In this document: positions 45,017 through 55,817 of the stretch, piece after piece | Layout of the letters: each line of letters opens with the position of its first letter | Numbering within the stretch: the stretch's first letter is position 1 | Source of the DNA: Irpex lacteus | Taxonomy: Eukaryota > Basidiomycota > Agaricomycetes > Polyporales > Irpicaceae | Direction of reading: 5' to 3' | NCBI GenBank assembly: GCA_001986395.2 | Contig: MQVO02000004.1 | Coordinates: 1,798,001-1,862,000, forward strand | DNA length: 64,000 nt | Notes under the pieces: generated by a model | What the model saw: the letters and a program-made list of their open reading frames with translations, nothing else | Told to the model about the DNA's origin: nothing | Database searches by the model: none | Made by a program: the position numbers and the translations under genes

Positions 45017-47193
45017 CTAATGCTTTACGCTTTTCTGACTCTTCTGGCTGCTGACAGAGTCCGTTCTACGCTTTCCACCTCCCAGGTTGCCAAGCTTCTT
45101 GAGCCCTGCTGAGAGACTCTTCTTCTTCTCGTGGCGTCCGCGCTCTTGCGGCTCTGGTGACGAGGGCTTAGACGAGGGAAGAGGCTCGGCAACCTCTTCG
45201 GGTTCTGAGACAAGAACACCGTCACTTGAGATCGGCTCTTCACCAACGGGTCCAGTTGCACCACCTGTGCCCACTAGCCGTATCGAGTTTGTTGATGGTG
45301 GGAGTGCGTCTTCATTGTGCACCAGAACAGGAGATTCGGCAGAGCTTGTTGGGCTTGGGGGAGATTGTGGCTGGGGTTGGGGTTCCTCAGGCGGCGTGGC
45401 GACTAACGGTTCCACAGCGACAGAGGCCAGAGAGTTGCTGCTATCACCCAAAAGATCTGCAGCCGAAGGCGGAGACTGAATAGTGTCAGGGGTGAACACA
45501 GTTCTGGTTGGTGTTTGGTTGGGGGAAGCAGGTGGAGGTGGCAAGGGTGACGGAAGTTTCTCTGTCTGAGGGGATTGCGCCAACGTCGAGGTAGGGGATA
45601 CCGGAGACTTCGAGACGGCAGGGAGTGCGTTTCCAACTTCTCGCATCGCCAGATCAACGTCAACGCCAGCTTCAAGGTCAGAACTCATAGAATCCGATAT
45701 GGCGACAAGGTCATCTGCAGTCGGAAGGCCAACAGGCAAAGGCGCTGGCGGTTTCGTGACTGATATCGTAGGCAGCACTTCTGGCATAGCAGAAGGCTCA
45801 TCCAGTAGAGGTATAGCACTCGACGATGGTTCAGAAGATCCTGGAAGTACTGGAATGGGGACTTCTGCACCAGAGGTATTCGCCAGCGCTTTGATCGCTT
45901 CAAGACTTACTCGGTCGGTATTCTGTATGACGATGAGCAAGCTGAAGATGGAAGCACAAATAAACACGTACCTTGTCCTTTACAGGGACCTGCGGGGGCT
46001 CCTCTGTGACAGGTACTACTCCCAGCTCTTGCCATTTGCGAAGACTACGATCCGCCCAAGCCTCAAGGACATTCCAACCTTTGTACTCGCCCGCCAGTCG
46101 CATTCCAGAAGGGCCACCATCCCCTCCTCCGTCACCAGATCCTCTCCCTGTACCATCGAAGAAGTAGCTCTCGTATCCGACAGAGTCTTCACTTCCCTCA
46201 CTCGCGTCAGCGTTCGCGCCAAGCTCGTATCCCTCGCCACTCTCAAGATCATCAACAAAGCCAGATAGCCACTTTGCCCATCCATGCTCCCCGTCCCCTC
46301 TGTACATGACAACCTTAGTGTCAAAGTCTCGTCCAAAGACGATAACCTGTCCAACTGTGCCTCCCTCTCCAGGATTTAGATCCACACCAAGGTAGTTGCC
46401 GGCCTTATCCGCGACAAGGGGAATCCATCCTCTCGACGAATACTCTTTCCTGACCCACCCAGATGGGATAGAGTCCATAAGGTCTCTCAATCTTGGATTG
46501 GCACCCGTATTGGGATCATCGTCTACTTCTCTCCAGAATCTCCACTCCTCTAGCACGTCCTCTAATGGAAGGAGTGTAAGACCAAAGAAGAGTCCCTCCG
46601 AGCACCCCGCGGACGACTCAGGCTCCTGCCCATCCGAGCACAGATACGAATCCCTTACGGCCTGCGGAAGCGCAAATCCAAACGCCATTTCTATTTGTGC
46701 CAGATCTTGAGGGAGGATGCCGTAATTGAGAGTATCGCCCAGCTCAGGGTACTCGTTCGACAGCCACGCACGTAATCTGTTCCACGTCGCCGACAACGGC
46801 GGGTAAGGAGCCTTCATCGATCCAGTTTGGTGTAGAGGCAGCAAGGATGACTGTCGACGTGGATTCGAGCTGTAAAGACCCAGCAAGATGCGAATGATGG
46901 CGAGGGCAAGCGTCGAGGCAAGGTGAGCGCGCACTGACTATGACGTCTGAGAAAAGAACGTACCCAGTTGGCACGTAGTCGTACGAGCCTGTTGGTGACT
47001 GAGGTGGATACGAGTACGAGCCTGAGGACGTGGGGACCGTAGGGCTCAAGGGGGAGCCACCCTGGAAGCCGTCCATGGGATAGCCAGGCGATGAGGTCGG
47101 CAAGCTGAAAGCGTCGAGTGTCGAGGACATGGCTGTCCTGCCCGAAGTACGAGTGTTCTTCGAGCCCGTAAAGAGGCTTGAAAACCAGCTCAT
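45017..47193 (-). CDS. KNR4: Cell wall assembly regulator KNR4/SMI1
   Basis: The start is MSWFSSLFTGSKNTRTSGRT, as in fungal Knr4 proteins. After an intron comes the conserved SMI1/KNR4 fold: TWNRLRAWLSNEYPELGDTL, DLAQIEMAFGFALPQAVRDS, YLCSDGQE, FGLTLLPLEDVLEEWRFWRE, WIPLVADKAGNYLGVDLNPG and VIVFGRDFDTKVV. The C-terminal half is a long disordered Pro/Ser/Glu-rich region ending in a basic tail (GKRRTDSVSSQKSQKSVKH). Knr4 links the cell wall integrity MAP kinase Slt2 and calcineurin signalling to glucan synthesis in yeast. The first intron has donor GTACGT. The ATG is in the context of a Thr-rich upstream frame, but the MSWFSS start matches the family. Confidence 0.92.
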
Positions 47194-48188
47194 CGTTGTT
47201 GTCGAGCTGCTGGTCGTGGATATGGACGTGTGCAGAGAAGTTGGCGGGTCGCTGTGGTTGTCCCAGATGGTCTTGGAGTGGGCGCTCGCGAGAAGCAGAT
47301 GCACAGACGACGGGCTTTGGGTAAAATGACCGGGGCTGTCCGCTGATGCGCACGATGGGTAACAAGAATAGCAGGCCGTAAGCGACCAACGACGGCTGCG
47401 TGCGACGGCAAGGACGTCGTGCAAGACGAGGGCGGCAGTGTCAAGTACAAGGGTAAAGTCGACGGCGCCTCTGGGCGATGCAGGTATTTCGACAGCCGAT
47501 GCACCCGCCGTCTGTTTCAAGTGTGGCAACTCCAATCACCCTCGAACTTACAAAAGTCATGCTCGGACAGATGGCCTCCACCTCAACAAAGATATCGTAC
47601 ATACAAAACAGTACTGATCCTCGCGGAACACGTACGTGCAAGCTGCCAGCAAGCGCAAATCCTTCGTATATAGTTTGTTCTCGTGCCAATGCATGTGGTC
47701 ATCTCGTCATTGCCAGCTGCGCGGGTATCTATGGCGGTCTGCACACACAGTCTCCGCTCATTGTTTGTTTCACACACACAGGTAAATGTAATCTTCGGAG
47801 GTATCGGTCCTCTCGATAAGACCCTCGAAGACATCCGCGATGAGCAGAAGCTCGGCGAATATTGACTCATCTCTGTGACACACCAATACCTCACCACAAA
47901 AGTTCATGTCTAGCTACAGACACTCCTCAAACTTCAAAGTTCGTTCTATTCATACACTACATACATACACTTAACTAATTGCGGTTCTATGGTATAGAAT
48001 GCATCGACCGGCCAACACATTAAGAAACGGTAGAGAGTATCCGCCAGTAAGCAGATTTCAGAACACCGAAACCACGGTAAAGGGATGGGTATTGGTGTGT
48101 GCGCCACGGTCACGATAGTAATGTGGGTCGTCCTCGCGTGAAAATGTCTGTGAACAGCCCACCAGCCCAAATTTTGCGTTCTGTGCAC
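47194..48188. other. KNR4 promoter and SCOT-A 3' flank, with one possible short exon
   Basis: A 1-kb region without a clear gene. A possible terminal exon of a small plus-strand gene is listed separately (47782-47865). Confidence 0.4.
47782..47865 (+). CDS. Possible terminal exon of a small unidentified gene
   Basis: After a good acceptor (CACACACACAG) a 28-codon frame reads VNVIFGGIGPLDKTLEDIRD, then EQKLGEY and TGA. The composition is protein-like and unlike the surroundings. An upstream in-phase segment (about 47676-47723, MPMHVVISSLPAAR) joined by a GTATCT donor is possible. No start codon with consistent phase was found, and I do not recognise the product. Confidence 0.25.
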   Translation, partial: VNVIFGGIGPLDKTLEDIRDEQKLGEY

Positions 48189-50216
48189 TTAGAACGTGCC
48201 GACGTTGTCAGCGACCTTGAAGTCGGCGCCGGTCTTGGCACGGAGCTCGTCGATGGTAACACCCTCAGCGACGTCGAGGAGCGTCAACTCGCCTGCGGCA
48301 CGGTCAACACGGAAGGCAGCGAGGTCGGTGACGATGAGTGAAACTGCACGGGCACCGGTCAAGGGGAGAGAGCACTCCTTGACGAGCTTGGGCTTGCCAT
48401 CCTTCGAGACGTGCTGCATGGTGACGATAACCTTGGTCTTGTCGGGGTTGGAGACGAGGTCCATAGCACCACCGATACCTGATTTTATTTTATGTTAGAC
48501 TCGATGCAGGACGATGAAAGGACTGCAACTTACCCTTGACGAGCTTTCCTGGAATCATGAAGTTGGCGATATCACCAGCCTGCGAAACTTCCATAGCACC
48601 GAGAACAGTAACGTCGATGTGTCCACCACGAATCATGTTGAATGACTCAACAGAATCTGTAAAACCAAACACGCCCGAAAACGTCAGTCACTACAAATTC
48701 CAAAATTAATTTCGAGTTCCGTACCGAAGGTAGAAGCGCCAGGGAGCAGCGTGGTGGTCTCTTTGCCGGCGTTGATCGTGTCCCTGGATAAAGTCAGAAC
48801 CAATTAGCCTCGAGATTACGAATGTCGTCAGGTGAAGTCAAGGGCACGTACGGGTCAACCTGTTCCTTCGTCGGGTATGGGCCCATTCCAAGAATACCGT
48901 TCTCACTCTCCAACCAGACCTTGACGGATGGGTCAAGATGTTCGGGGACGAGAGTGGGGATACCAACACCGAGGTTAACGTAGAAGCCATCGTGGATTTC
49001 GCGGGCAGCGCGACGAGCGATACGGTGTCTCCAGTCCTTAGAAGCAGCTGCAGCGGCGGCCTTAGGGTCGGTCTCCTTAGCTTGCTCCTTGGGATCCTTA
49101 GCGAGAGCAATGACTTCAATAGCCTTGGGTTCCGTGGCTTTGACGATACGGTCGACGTAGATACCGGGGACGTGGATGGCGTTAGGCGAAAGAGAACCGA
49201 CGGGGCTGCACAGTTTCCGTTAGCACGGATAGACGAGAGAACAACGACAGAAGCTTACACAATCTCCTCAGCTTCGACGATAGTCAACTTGGCGTTCCTA
49301 GCCATCGCAGCATTGTAGTTGTTTGACGCATAACGGAATACCAAGTTGCCGACTTCGTCTGCCTTCCATGCGTGTACGAACGCAACGTCACCAGGAATGC
49401 CGGGCTCGACGAGGTATTTGCGACCGTCGATAATCTGGCTTTCCTTAGCATGACCAGGTACCTTGACACCAGAGGAATGACCGCCTTCGTTGAACTGGAT
49501 TGGAATACCGCCAGTCTCGACAAGAGTGTTTGCACCGGTGGGAGTGAGGAAGGCAGGGATACCCGCAGCGTGCGTCATGATACGCTGGCACAGCGTACCC
49601 TGCGGTACTAGTTCGAGACCGATGCGTCCAGCAAGATACTCAGATTCAAGGAATTTGTTACTAGAAGCAGGAAGTAGGCGTCAGATTACAGTTTCCCTCG
49701 CTAATCAGATAATTTGGATTTACGTACCCGCCGAGGTAGGAAATCATCAACCTCTTCAGCTGACCGGCCTGAACCAGATGCACTGAAATATCGTCGTCAG
49801 CGATGCGATTCCAATTGATACGATGACGGTGGGCTTACAGAGTCCTTTGTCGCCGGCACCGGCGTTGTTGGATACAGCGATGAGATCCTTTACGTCCGTT
49901 CGTTTCGACAATGCCTTGAGTAGCGTCTCCGGGATACCAGACAGTCCGAACCCTGCCATTCAAGTCAGACCAGCTCTGCTCGACGCTGTTTAACCAGTCA
50001 CGACGTACCTCCTGACAGCAGAATGTCCCCGGTCTTGACATCCTTGACCGCCTCATCGGCTGAGTCCCACACTTTCCGCTTGTGCGGGAGAGGGGCATTT
50101 GAGACAACGGCGAGGAACCTGACGGCGGTGATGCGTCCGACTCGTCGAGGACGTGAACGCGATAGTAGCCTCGCGGGAGCGAGGTCGTGAACAGCAGCAG
50201 CACGAAGTGACAACAT
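48189..50216 (-). CDS. SCOT: Succinyl-CoA:3-ketoacid CoA-transferase, copy A (mitochondrial)
   Basis: The N-terminus [20 protein letters not shown] is Arg/Ala-rich without acids at first, a mitochondrial presequence. The alpha half follows ([48 protein letters not shown]). The beta half contains the catalytic Glu motif [12 protein letters not shown]. It ends [20 protein letters not shown], then [12 protein letters not shown] and a C-terminal DNVGTF. The enzyme moves CoA from succinyl-CoA to acetoacetate (ketone-body use) and both subunits are fused, as in eukaryotes. Many introns are present. The first after LLSGG is GTACGT. A paralogue lies 0.8 kb upstream in the same orientation. Confidence 0.93.
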
Positions 50217-51047
50217 GCTGCGATGGCGAGTGTAATTTAAGAGTAGACGACGAGGGGGAAACGCACAGCGAATGGGGGAGGGGAGAGGAGAAAGAGGAAG
50301 GGGGATTACGCCCTCGGGGGCAAGGTTGGATTGAGAATTGGACAGGCGAGAGTGGACGTTCCCGGGGTTTTATGGGCGGGGCACTGTGGGGAAGCCGACC
50401 GGATTGCCCCAGGTGAGATCGTAGATTCACGTAGTCAGTCCCGCGGCACATGTCCTCAATTTTTACGCGAATTATTTATCTAAGACGGTACACAGGAGCC
50501 GGTTCGTACCTGCGACGCTGACTGGCCAGGGACACTTTGGCCGAGTGTGAGCCAATCGTTGTCCTCCTCCACCGACGACTCACCGAACAAGGCCGACGGT
50601 CTTCTTCGGTCCAGACACGGCCCAGTCAAATTCACCTCGGCCTAAATTCAATTTCGCCATGTCAAGTGCGCGATCAGTGACATCTCCATCAATGGCGAAC
50701 TGTGTACCCCGGATCGTCGCTCCTGGAACCAGCAACAACCTATCACAAACGACGCAACTCACATCGCAAGACAACTTATCGCAGGCCCAGGTATCATGAA
50801 TTCAGATGGTCATCGTTATGTATAAAGGACGGCGCATGCGCAGCTCAGTCTTCCTACCGATGTCCCTCCGATTCTCGAAAATCGCATACCTCACAAAACG
50901 ATCGCCCCTGGTAATGTGTTCTCCTATAAAGCCCGAATATCAAGAACCTCATCTTCTTCTCGTAACAGACGCATATGAACCCGAGCTCACATGAGCACGC
51001 CGACATGGATATACATTCGTGACCCTGCCAGTACCTACAAACCGCCT
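50217..51047. other. Spacer between the two SCOT copies
   Basis: The 831-bp spacer contains SCOT-A promoter sequence, a plus-strand TATAAAGG near 50821-50828 with no obvious gene after it, and a candidate small minus-strand gene (50476-50797). Confidence 0.45.
50476..50797 (-). CDS. Candidate small gene between the SCOT paralogues
   Basis: A minus-strand segment reads GATIRGTQFAIDGDVTDRAL, then DMAKLNLGRGEFDWAVSGPK and KTVGLVR. It continues after a good intron (donor GTGAGTCG, acceptor TGGCCAG) into QRRRYEPAPVYRLR and TAA (50476-50478). The composition is protein-like, and the phase across this intron is consistent. The 5' end is unclear. The strong donor GTGAGT after the ATG at 50797 gives the wrong phase, and only a weak GTTGTC donor restores it. 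I do not recognise the family; it could be a small gene or a remnant. Confidence 0.35.
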
Positions 51048-53329
51048 CTACATCTTCCCAACATTACCCACCTCGAACTCTGCACCCGTCTTTGCCTTCA
51101 CCTCCTCCAACGTGACCCCCTCTGCTACCTCTGACAAGCGCATCGTGCCCGCATGCCTGTCGACGTCGAACACGGCGAGCTCAGTGATGATCTGGCTCAC
51201 GGCCTTCGCACCTGTCAGCGGCAGCGAGCACTCCTTCAAGATCTTCGGGCTACCGTCCTTGGCACAATGTTCCATTACAACGATGACTTTGGTCTTGTCG
51301 GGGTTAGAGACGAGGTCCATAGCACCGCCGATGCCTATCGATGATCAATGGACAAGGTTAACTCCCCTTAAGACCGCTTTCCACAAGTCTTGTAGTAAAA
51401 GCTTACCTTTGACCATCTTGCCAGGAATCATAAAATTGGCGATATCACCCGCCTGGGAGACTTCCATGGCCTACGTGAGATCATACATTACTCATCTGTA
51501 CATCTCGAAGAGAAACATTGTCGAGCTTGCCCACTTACCCCAAGGATCGCAACGTCGATGTGTCCACCACGAATCATATCGAACGACTCGGCCGAATCTA
51601 CGCGCCGTCGAACGTCTCGTCAGCCGACCGTGCTATACATGCAACATCCAACGAGAAGACGAACCAAAGACAGACGCCCCAGGAAGCAAAGTGACTGTTT
51701 CTTTGCCGGCATTAATGATGTCACTGCATGGTAAGCATTCATTTTGAGCACTCGTGCACGCTAAAGGAGTAAGTAAACAAAATAACCCGACTTACGCATC
51801 AAGCTGCTCTCGTGTAGGATACGGTCCCATGCCGAGGATACCGTTTTCGCTTTGCAGCCATACTCTGACGCCTGGTTCAAGATACTATACAGAACAACAG
51901 TCAGTATCGCAGCAACACAGAGAGATAAGGCGGAAACCGTATGCCTACCTCAGGGACAAGCGTGGGCATACCAATACCCAAGTTTACGTGGAAGCCATCC
52001 TGCAACTCCTTTGCTGCCCGCTTGGCGATCCTCCGTCTCTGCTCTTGCGCCTTCAACTTCTCTGGAGACAGCTGTGTAGCTTCAGTACCTTTACCTGCGC
52101 CGGAGGCTTCTGGCGCAAGCGTCTCAAACTCGATCTGCTTGGGAGCGGTAGCGCGGACGATACGGTCGACGTAGATGCCTGGGACATGGATGGCGTTCGG
52201 TGAGAGGGAGCCGACTGGGACGATATTCTCGGCCTACGGTGGTAAGAAGCACGGTTAGGAAGCGAGCCGAAGGTGAGTCGTGTTTGCGAGGATGTAAGCT
52301 TACCTCGACGATCGTCAGAGCAGCGTTCCGGGCCATCACAGAGGAGAAGTTGTTCTGGGTGTATCTATCAGGATCATTCCCGTCAATATTGACTCATTAT
52401 CTCCAAGCAACGCTCTCGCTCACCTGAATACAACATTCCCCACCTCGTCCACCTTCCACGCTCTAATGAACGCGACATCACCCTTGATTCCTGGCTCCAT
52501 CAGGTACTTTCTCCCGCCAAACTCCCTCGTGTCTTTCTTGTTTCCCGGGATCTTCACGCCGCTCTTGAAACCGCCTTCGTTATACCGAATCGGGATTGTC
52601 CCGAACTCGACCGCGGTGGAGGCTCCGGTGGGGGTGAAGAAGGCGGGCATGCCCGCCGCGTGGGCACGTAGCCGACCGACCAAGGTACCCTGCGGGATGA
52701 GTTCAAGGGATATCTGACCAGAGAGGTAGAGTGATTCAAAGTGTTTGTTCCTAGGGAGGGTCATAGTTTAGCTTGGAGCGTTGAAACAAGTGGTGTGTAA
52801 ACGGCTGGCTCGTACCCTCCAATATACGACGCCATCATCTTGTCGAGATGCCCCGTGTATAGTAGCTTGCCTAGTCATTCAGAACAGAAATATAAGCCTC
52901 GTGTTTATCCTCTCTGAGCTGTAGTAAGATATCGCAGACTCACCCAATCCTTTCTCTCCCGATCCGACATTGTTCGACACAGCAGTCAACTGTCCAACGT
53001 CCTTTCTCCTAGACAGAGCTTCGATGAGCGTGTCTGGTGTTCCACAGAGCCCGAATCCTAAGTGTCGTCATGCGTGTCGGCTATACTCGCACTTTAGAGA
53101 TGACATGAGAAGCCTCACCTCCGCTAAGCAAGACACTTCCATCCTGAATATCCGCCACCGCCTCGTCCACAGACTCCCATACCTTGGTCTTCCTTGGTAC
53201 AGGTGCATTGACAACGACCGTTCGTACGCCGGCAGGAAACAGCGCTATGCGTGAACCAGACGGGGTTGTCGACCAGAGAAAGCGTGGTCGGATGGATGGC
53301 ATGGCTCGTCTTCTCGTAGCGTTCAACAT
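51048..53329 (-). CDS. SCOT: Succinyl-CoA:3-ketoacid CoA-transferase, copy B (mitochondrial)
   Basis: This is a tandem paralogue of copy A, with the same domain order and many matching intron positions. A basic presequence ([20 protein letters not shown]) precedes [20 protein letters not shown]. Then come [18 protein letters not shown], the catalytic Glu in [13 protein letters not shown] and the end [31 protein letters not shown], with a final GNVGKM. Sequence divergence is clear throughout (for example SKDGKPKLV versus AKDGSPKIL), so the duplication is not recent. Both copies keep the active-site residue and targeting signal, so both look functional. Confidence 0.92.
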
Positions 53330-54028
53330 TCTCGAACAGCAATAGCACCGTCACCGTACGATAGCAATGGTATCCTCTCGAAAGCAAGTAGGAGGGAGGT
53401 CGTCGAGCTCAGATCCGGGCGGTCAGCAGGTCACGTTTTCCGAGGTGTCCTATTCCTATCCTTGTCCGAAGCGGGCGTGTGTCCGACTCTATATTCGGTG
53501 CGACCCATGGTTCTCAGCTCTCTAACGGCTCGCGTCATATAATTATCCTGGCCACGAGTGTCATGAATTAGGAAGGTATGTTGATGGAACTTGCTGTAAA
53601 GATGAACTTTGATCGCGCCTATATCTTTCAGGTTGATCGTGAACTTGTGTTCCTGCCCCGTGGGGAACTCTCGATCAGTCTAGGTACACAACCCATAAAG
53701 TTTGAATAGAAAGCTTGGCTCGAATTCAGGATGAAAGCTCTGCAATTGAGCTCTATCGTGACCGAAAAATGGATCAACTGAGGCACACAACTTCAAGTCC
53801 GATAGGGCCGATACAGACGTTTTCAAGTCATTCAACAGCCTCGAGAGCTTGGAACTTGAAGAGATCCAGAGAAAAGACACAAGCATGAATCGCGCGTGAG
53901 GAGGCAACCCACTCTTGATCGACCTTCAAGAAATTCCATCTCCAAGTGATGTTGTATTTTACATTCTTCTACTCCTGATTCGTTAGCTGCAAACCTGTAC
54001 TTATCCTTGTACTACTTGATTTCTTCCA
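53330..54028. other. SCOT-B promoter and twinfilin 3' flank
   Basis: No gene is seen in 699 bp. Confidence 0.4.
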
Positions 54029-55378
54029 TCAATGCCTCCTCGCAGGTCCCCTCGGCCTCGCAAACGCAGGCTTCTCAGTGCCACTAGCACTTCCACTCCC
54101 ACTGGCAGCACCTCCGCCAGCACCGCCTCCCAGTACACCTGCAAGGTCCGATTTCAAGTACGCCTCGTCAACCTCACTCGGATCTGACGTCTGTATCCTC
54201 CTTGAGAGCTGCTTCGTCGGTGCGTCCTCGAGGAGGCGGTCGGCCGCTCGAGAGGTGGAAATGAAGGACGAGGAGTAGATCATGCGGTGTTTGATGGAGG
54301 AGGCGGATGGGCACGAGTATATGAATACTAAGATCATAGGGATATAAAGTGAGTGGATGGCATGTACGACGAAAGAGATGCCATTTACCAATGTCACGAC
54401 GAGATGGCTGAGCCCATGCAAAGAAGGCAAACGCTGGATAGGAAATGGTTAATGTGTGTTCTTGATATGATGAAATTGAGCGAATGCTTACATGGATCTG
54501 ACTGAGGAAGCGAACTGCCGACGTTGTTGGGTTCGACATCCGCTACGGATTGTAGCTTCAGGGTCTCGGTAGCAGGGTCAATGCTCTGCAGCCATAGTTA
54601 TTTCGTGTATGTTTGTTTCTCAAAAGGACATGTACTCACCAGCACAATCAAGCGGTTTCCTTCGCCATTCCCCAGCTCCGTGATAGCTTCTCTCACATCG
54701 TCCGCTAGTTCCAATCCAACTTCCTTCGTGTGGCTTACTCTCGCTCGATTCCCCGCGTACGTCGCACTCCAAGTCTCTGCCTGCTTGATCTCGTCCATCT
54801 CCTTTTCACGTGCGGTCATAGGTTTGGGTGCAGCAAGGGAGGCACGGTGTTTGGCGTATGCGGCTGCAGACAGATCATCTTTGGAAGTGGCAAAGAGGGA
54901 GTCTTTGAAGGGTGCAGATCCAAGGGATTTGGTGAGGGATGTACGGGTAGCGGCGTAAAGCATCTTAGCGGTGGACGAGACATATTGAGATCAGTGGATG
55001 GAACTTAGTGAGCCATACGTGCGTGCATACCTTGTCGCGGACTTTGGCAGTGTCAGGAACATAGAACACTGCCAACCAGTCGGAGGGCGGGTTATCCAAC
55101 CTCACAAGAACGTAGGTCGGTACATCGTCCTGAACGAGGTCGGCAAGTTTGTCGAGATCTTGTTCAAACGTGCCAGACGGGGCTACAGATTCGTCCACCA
55201 CCAACGATTCTATTAAAAATGACCTGCAATATTAATATCACGGGTATATTGAAGGAGGGAAGGGATACACACCATCCTTGATCGACACCTTCAGGAATCG
55301 CAGAGATTGAGAGGTGAGTGCGTCGCTGAAAGTGGCAGATAGCTCTGGGGAGACTGTGATCCCACTGCTAGCAGACAT
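54029..55378 (-). CDS. TWF1: Twinfilin (two ADF-H domains)
   Basis: The first ADF-H domain runs from MSASSGITVSPELSATFSDA through SQSLRFLKVSIKDESLVV and DWLAVFYVPDTAKVRDKMLY (actin-binding long helix) to RTSLTKSLG. A linker with HRASLAAPKPMTAREKEMDE leads into the second ADF-H domain (EVGLELADDVREAITEL, FIYSCPSASSIKHRMIYSSS). A Gly/Ala-rich tail ends FARPRGPARRH. Twinfilin binds actin monomers and capping protein and controls filament turnover. Length and domain order match the family. About five introns are predicted. The start at 55378 gives the family N-terminus directly. Confidence 0.9.
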
Positions 55379-55817
55379 CGTCGACCTTGTGTTATTTCCT
55401 AGAGATGATTTGAAGGTACAGATACCTGATCACTGTCAGAGACAAGTGAATAAATACTATCTGAAATGGGCGCTAGCGTCATTACTGCGTCTCCGCAACT
55501 TGAAGCTGTACCTTCTCCGCGCTGTTCATCTGTTGTTCGTCGCCGTCGACCTTGGCGCACATTGCGGCTATCTTGTCTCTCAACATACACATAGCTCTCG
55601 AGACTCTGCCAGGGCGCAGTACCCTCAAGCCCAAGTCAAGCCCGATACCGTGACCCCGAGTGCGCTGCGCTGCACATTTGGCTCCGTGTCTCGCATCGAA
55701 ATCACAGTACTCCGTCTACTTGGCAGCTGCGACTAGGACTGCCTCTCTCGTCGTTCAATCCCTTCTTGCGGACGAGCACAACTTCTGGCTTCTGGCTTGG
55801 ACGAGGGCTACTAGATC
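55379..55817. other. Divergent promoter region twinfilin / PEP7
   Basis: 439 bp without a gene separate the two divergent start codons. Confidence 0.4.
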
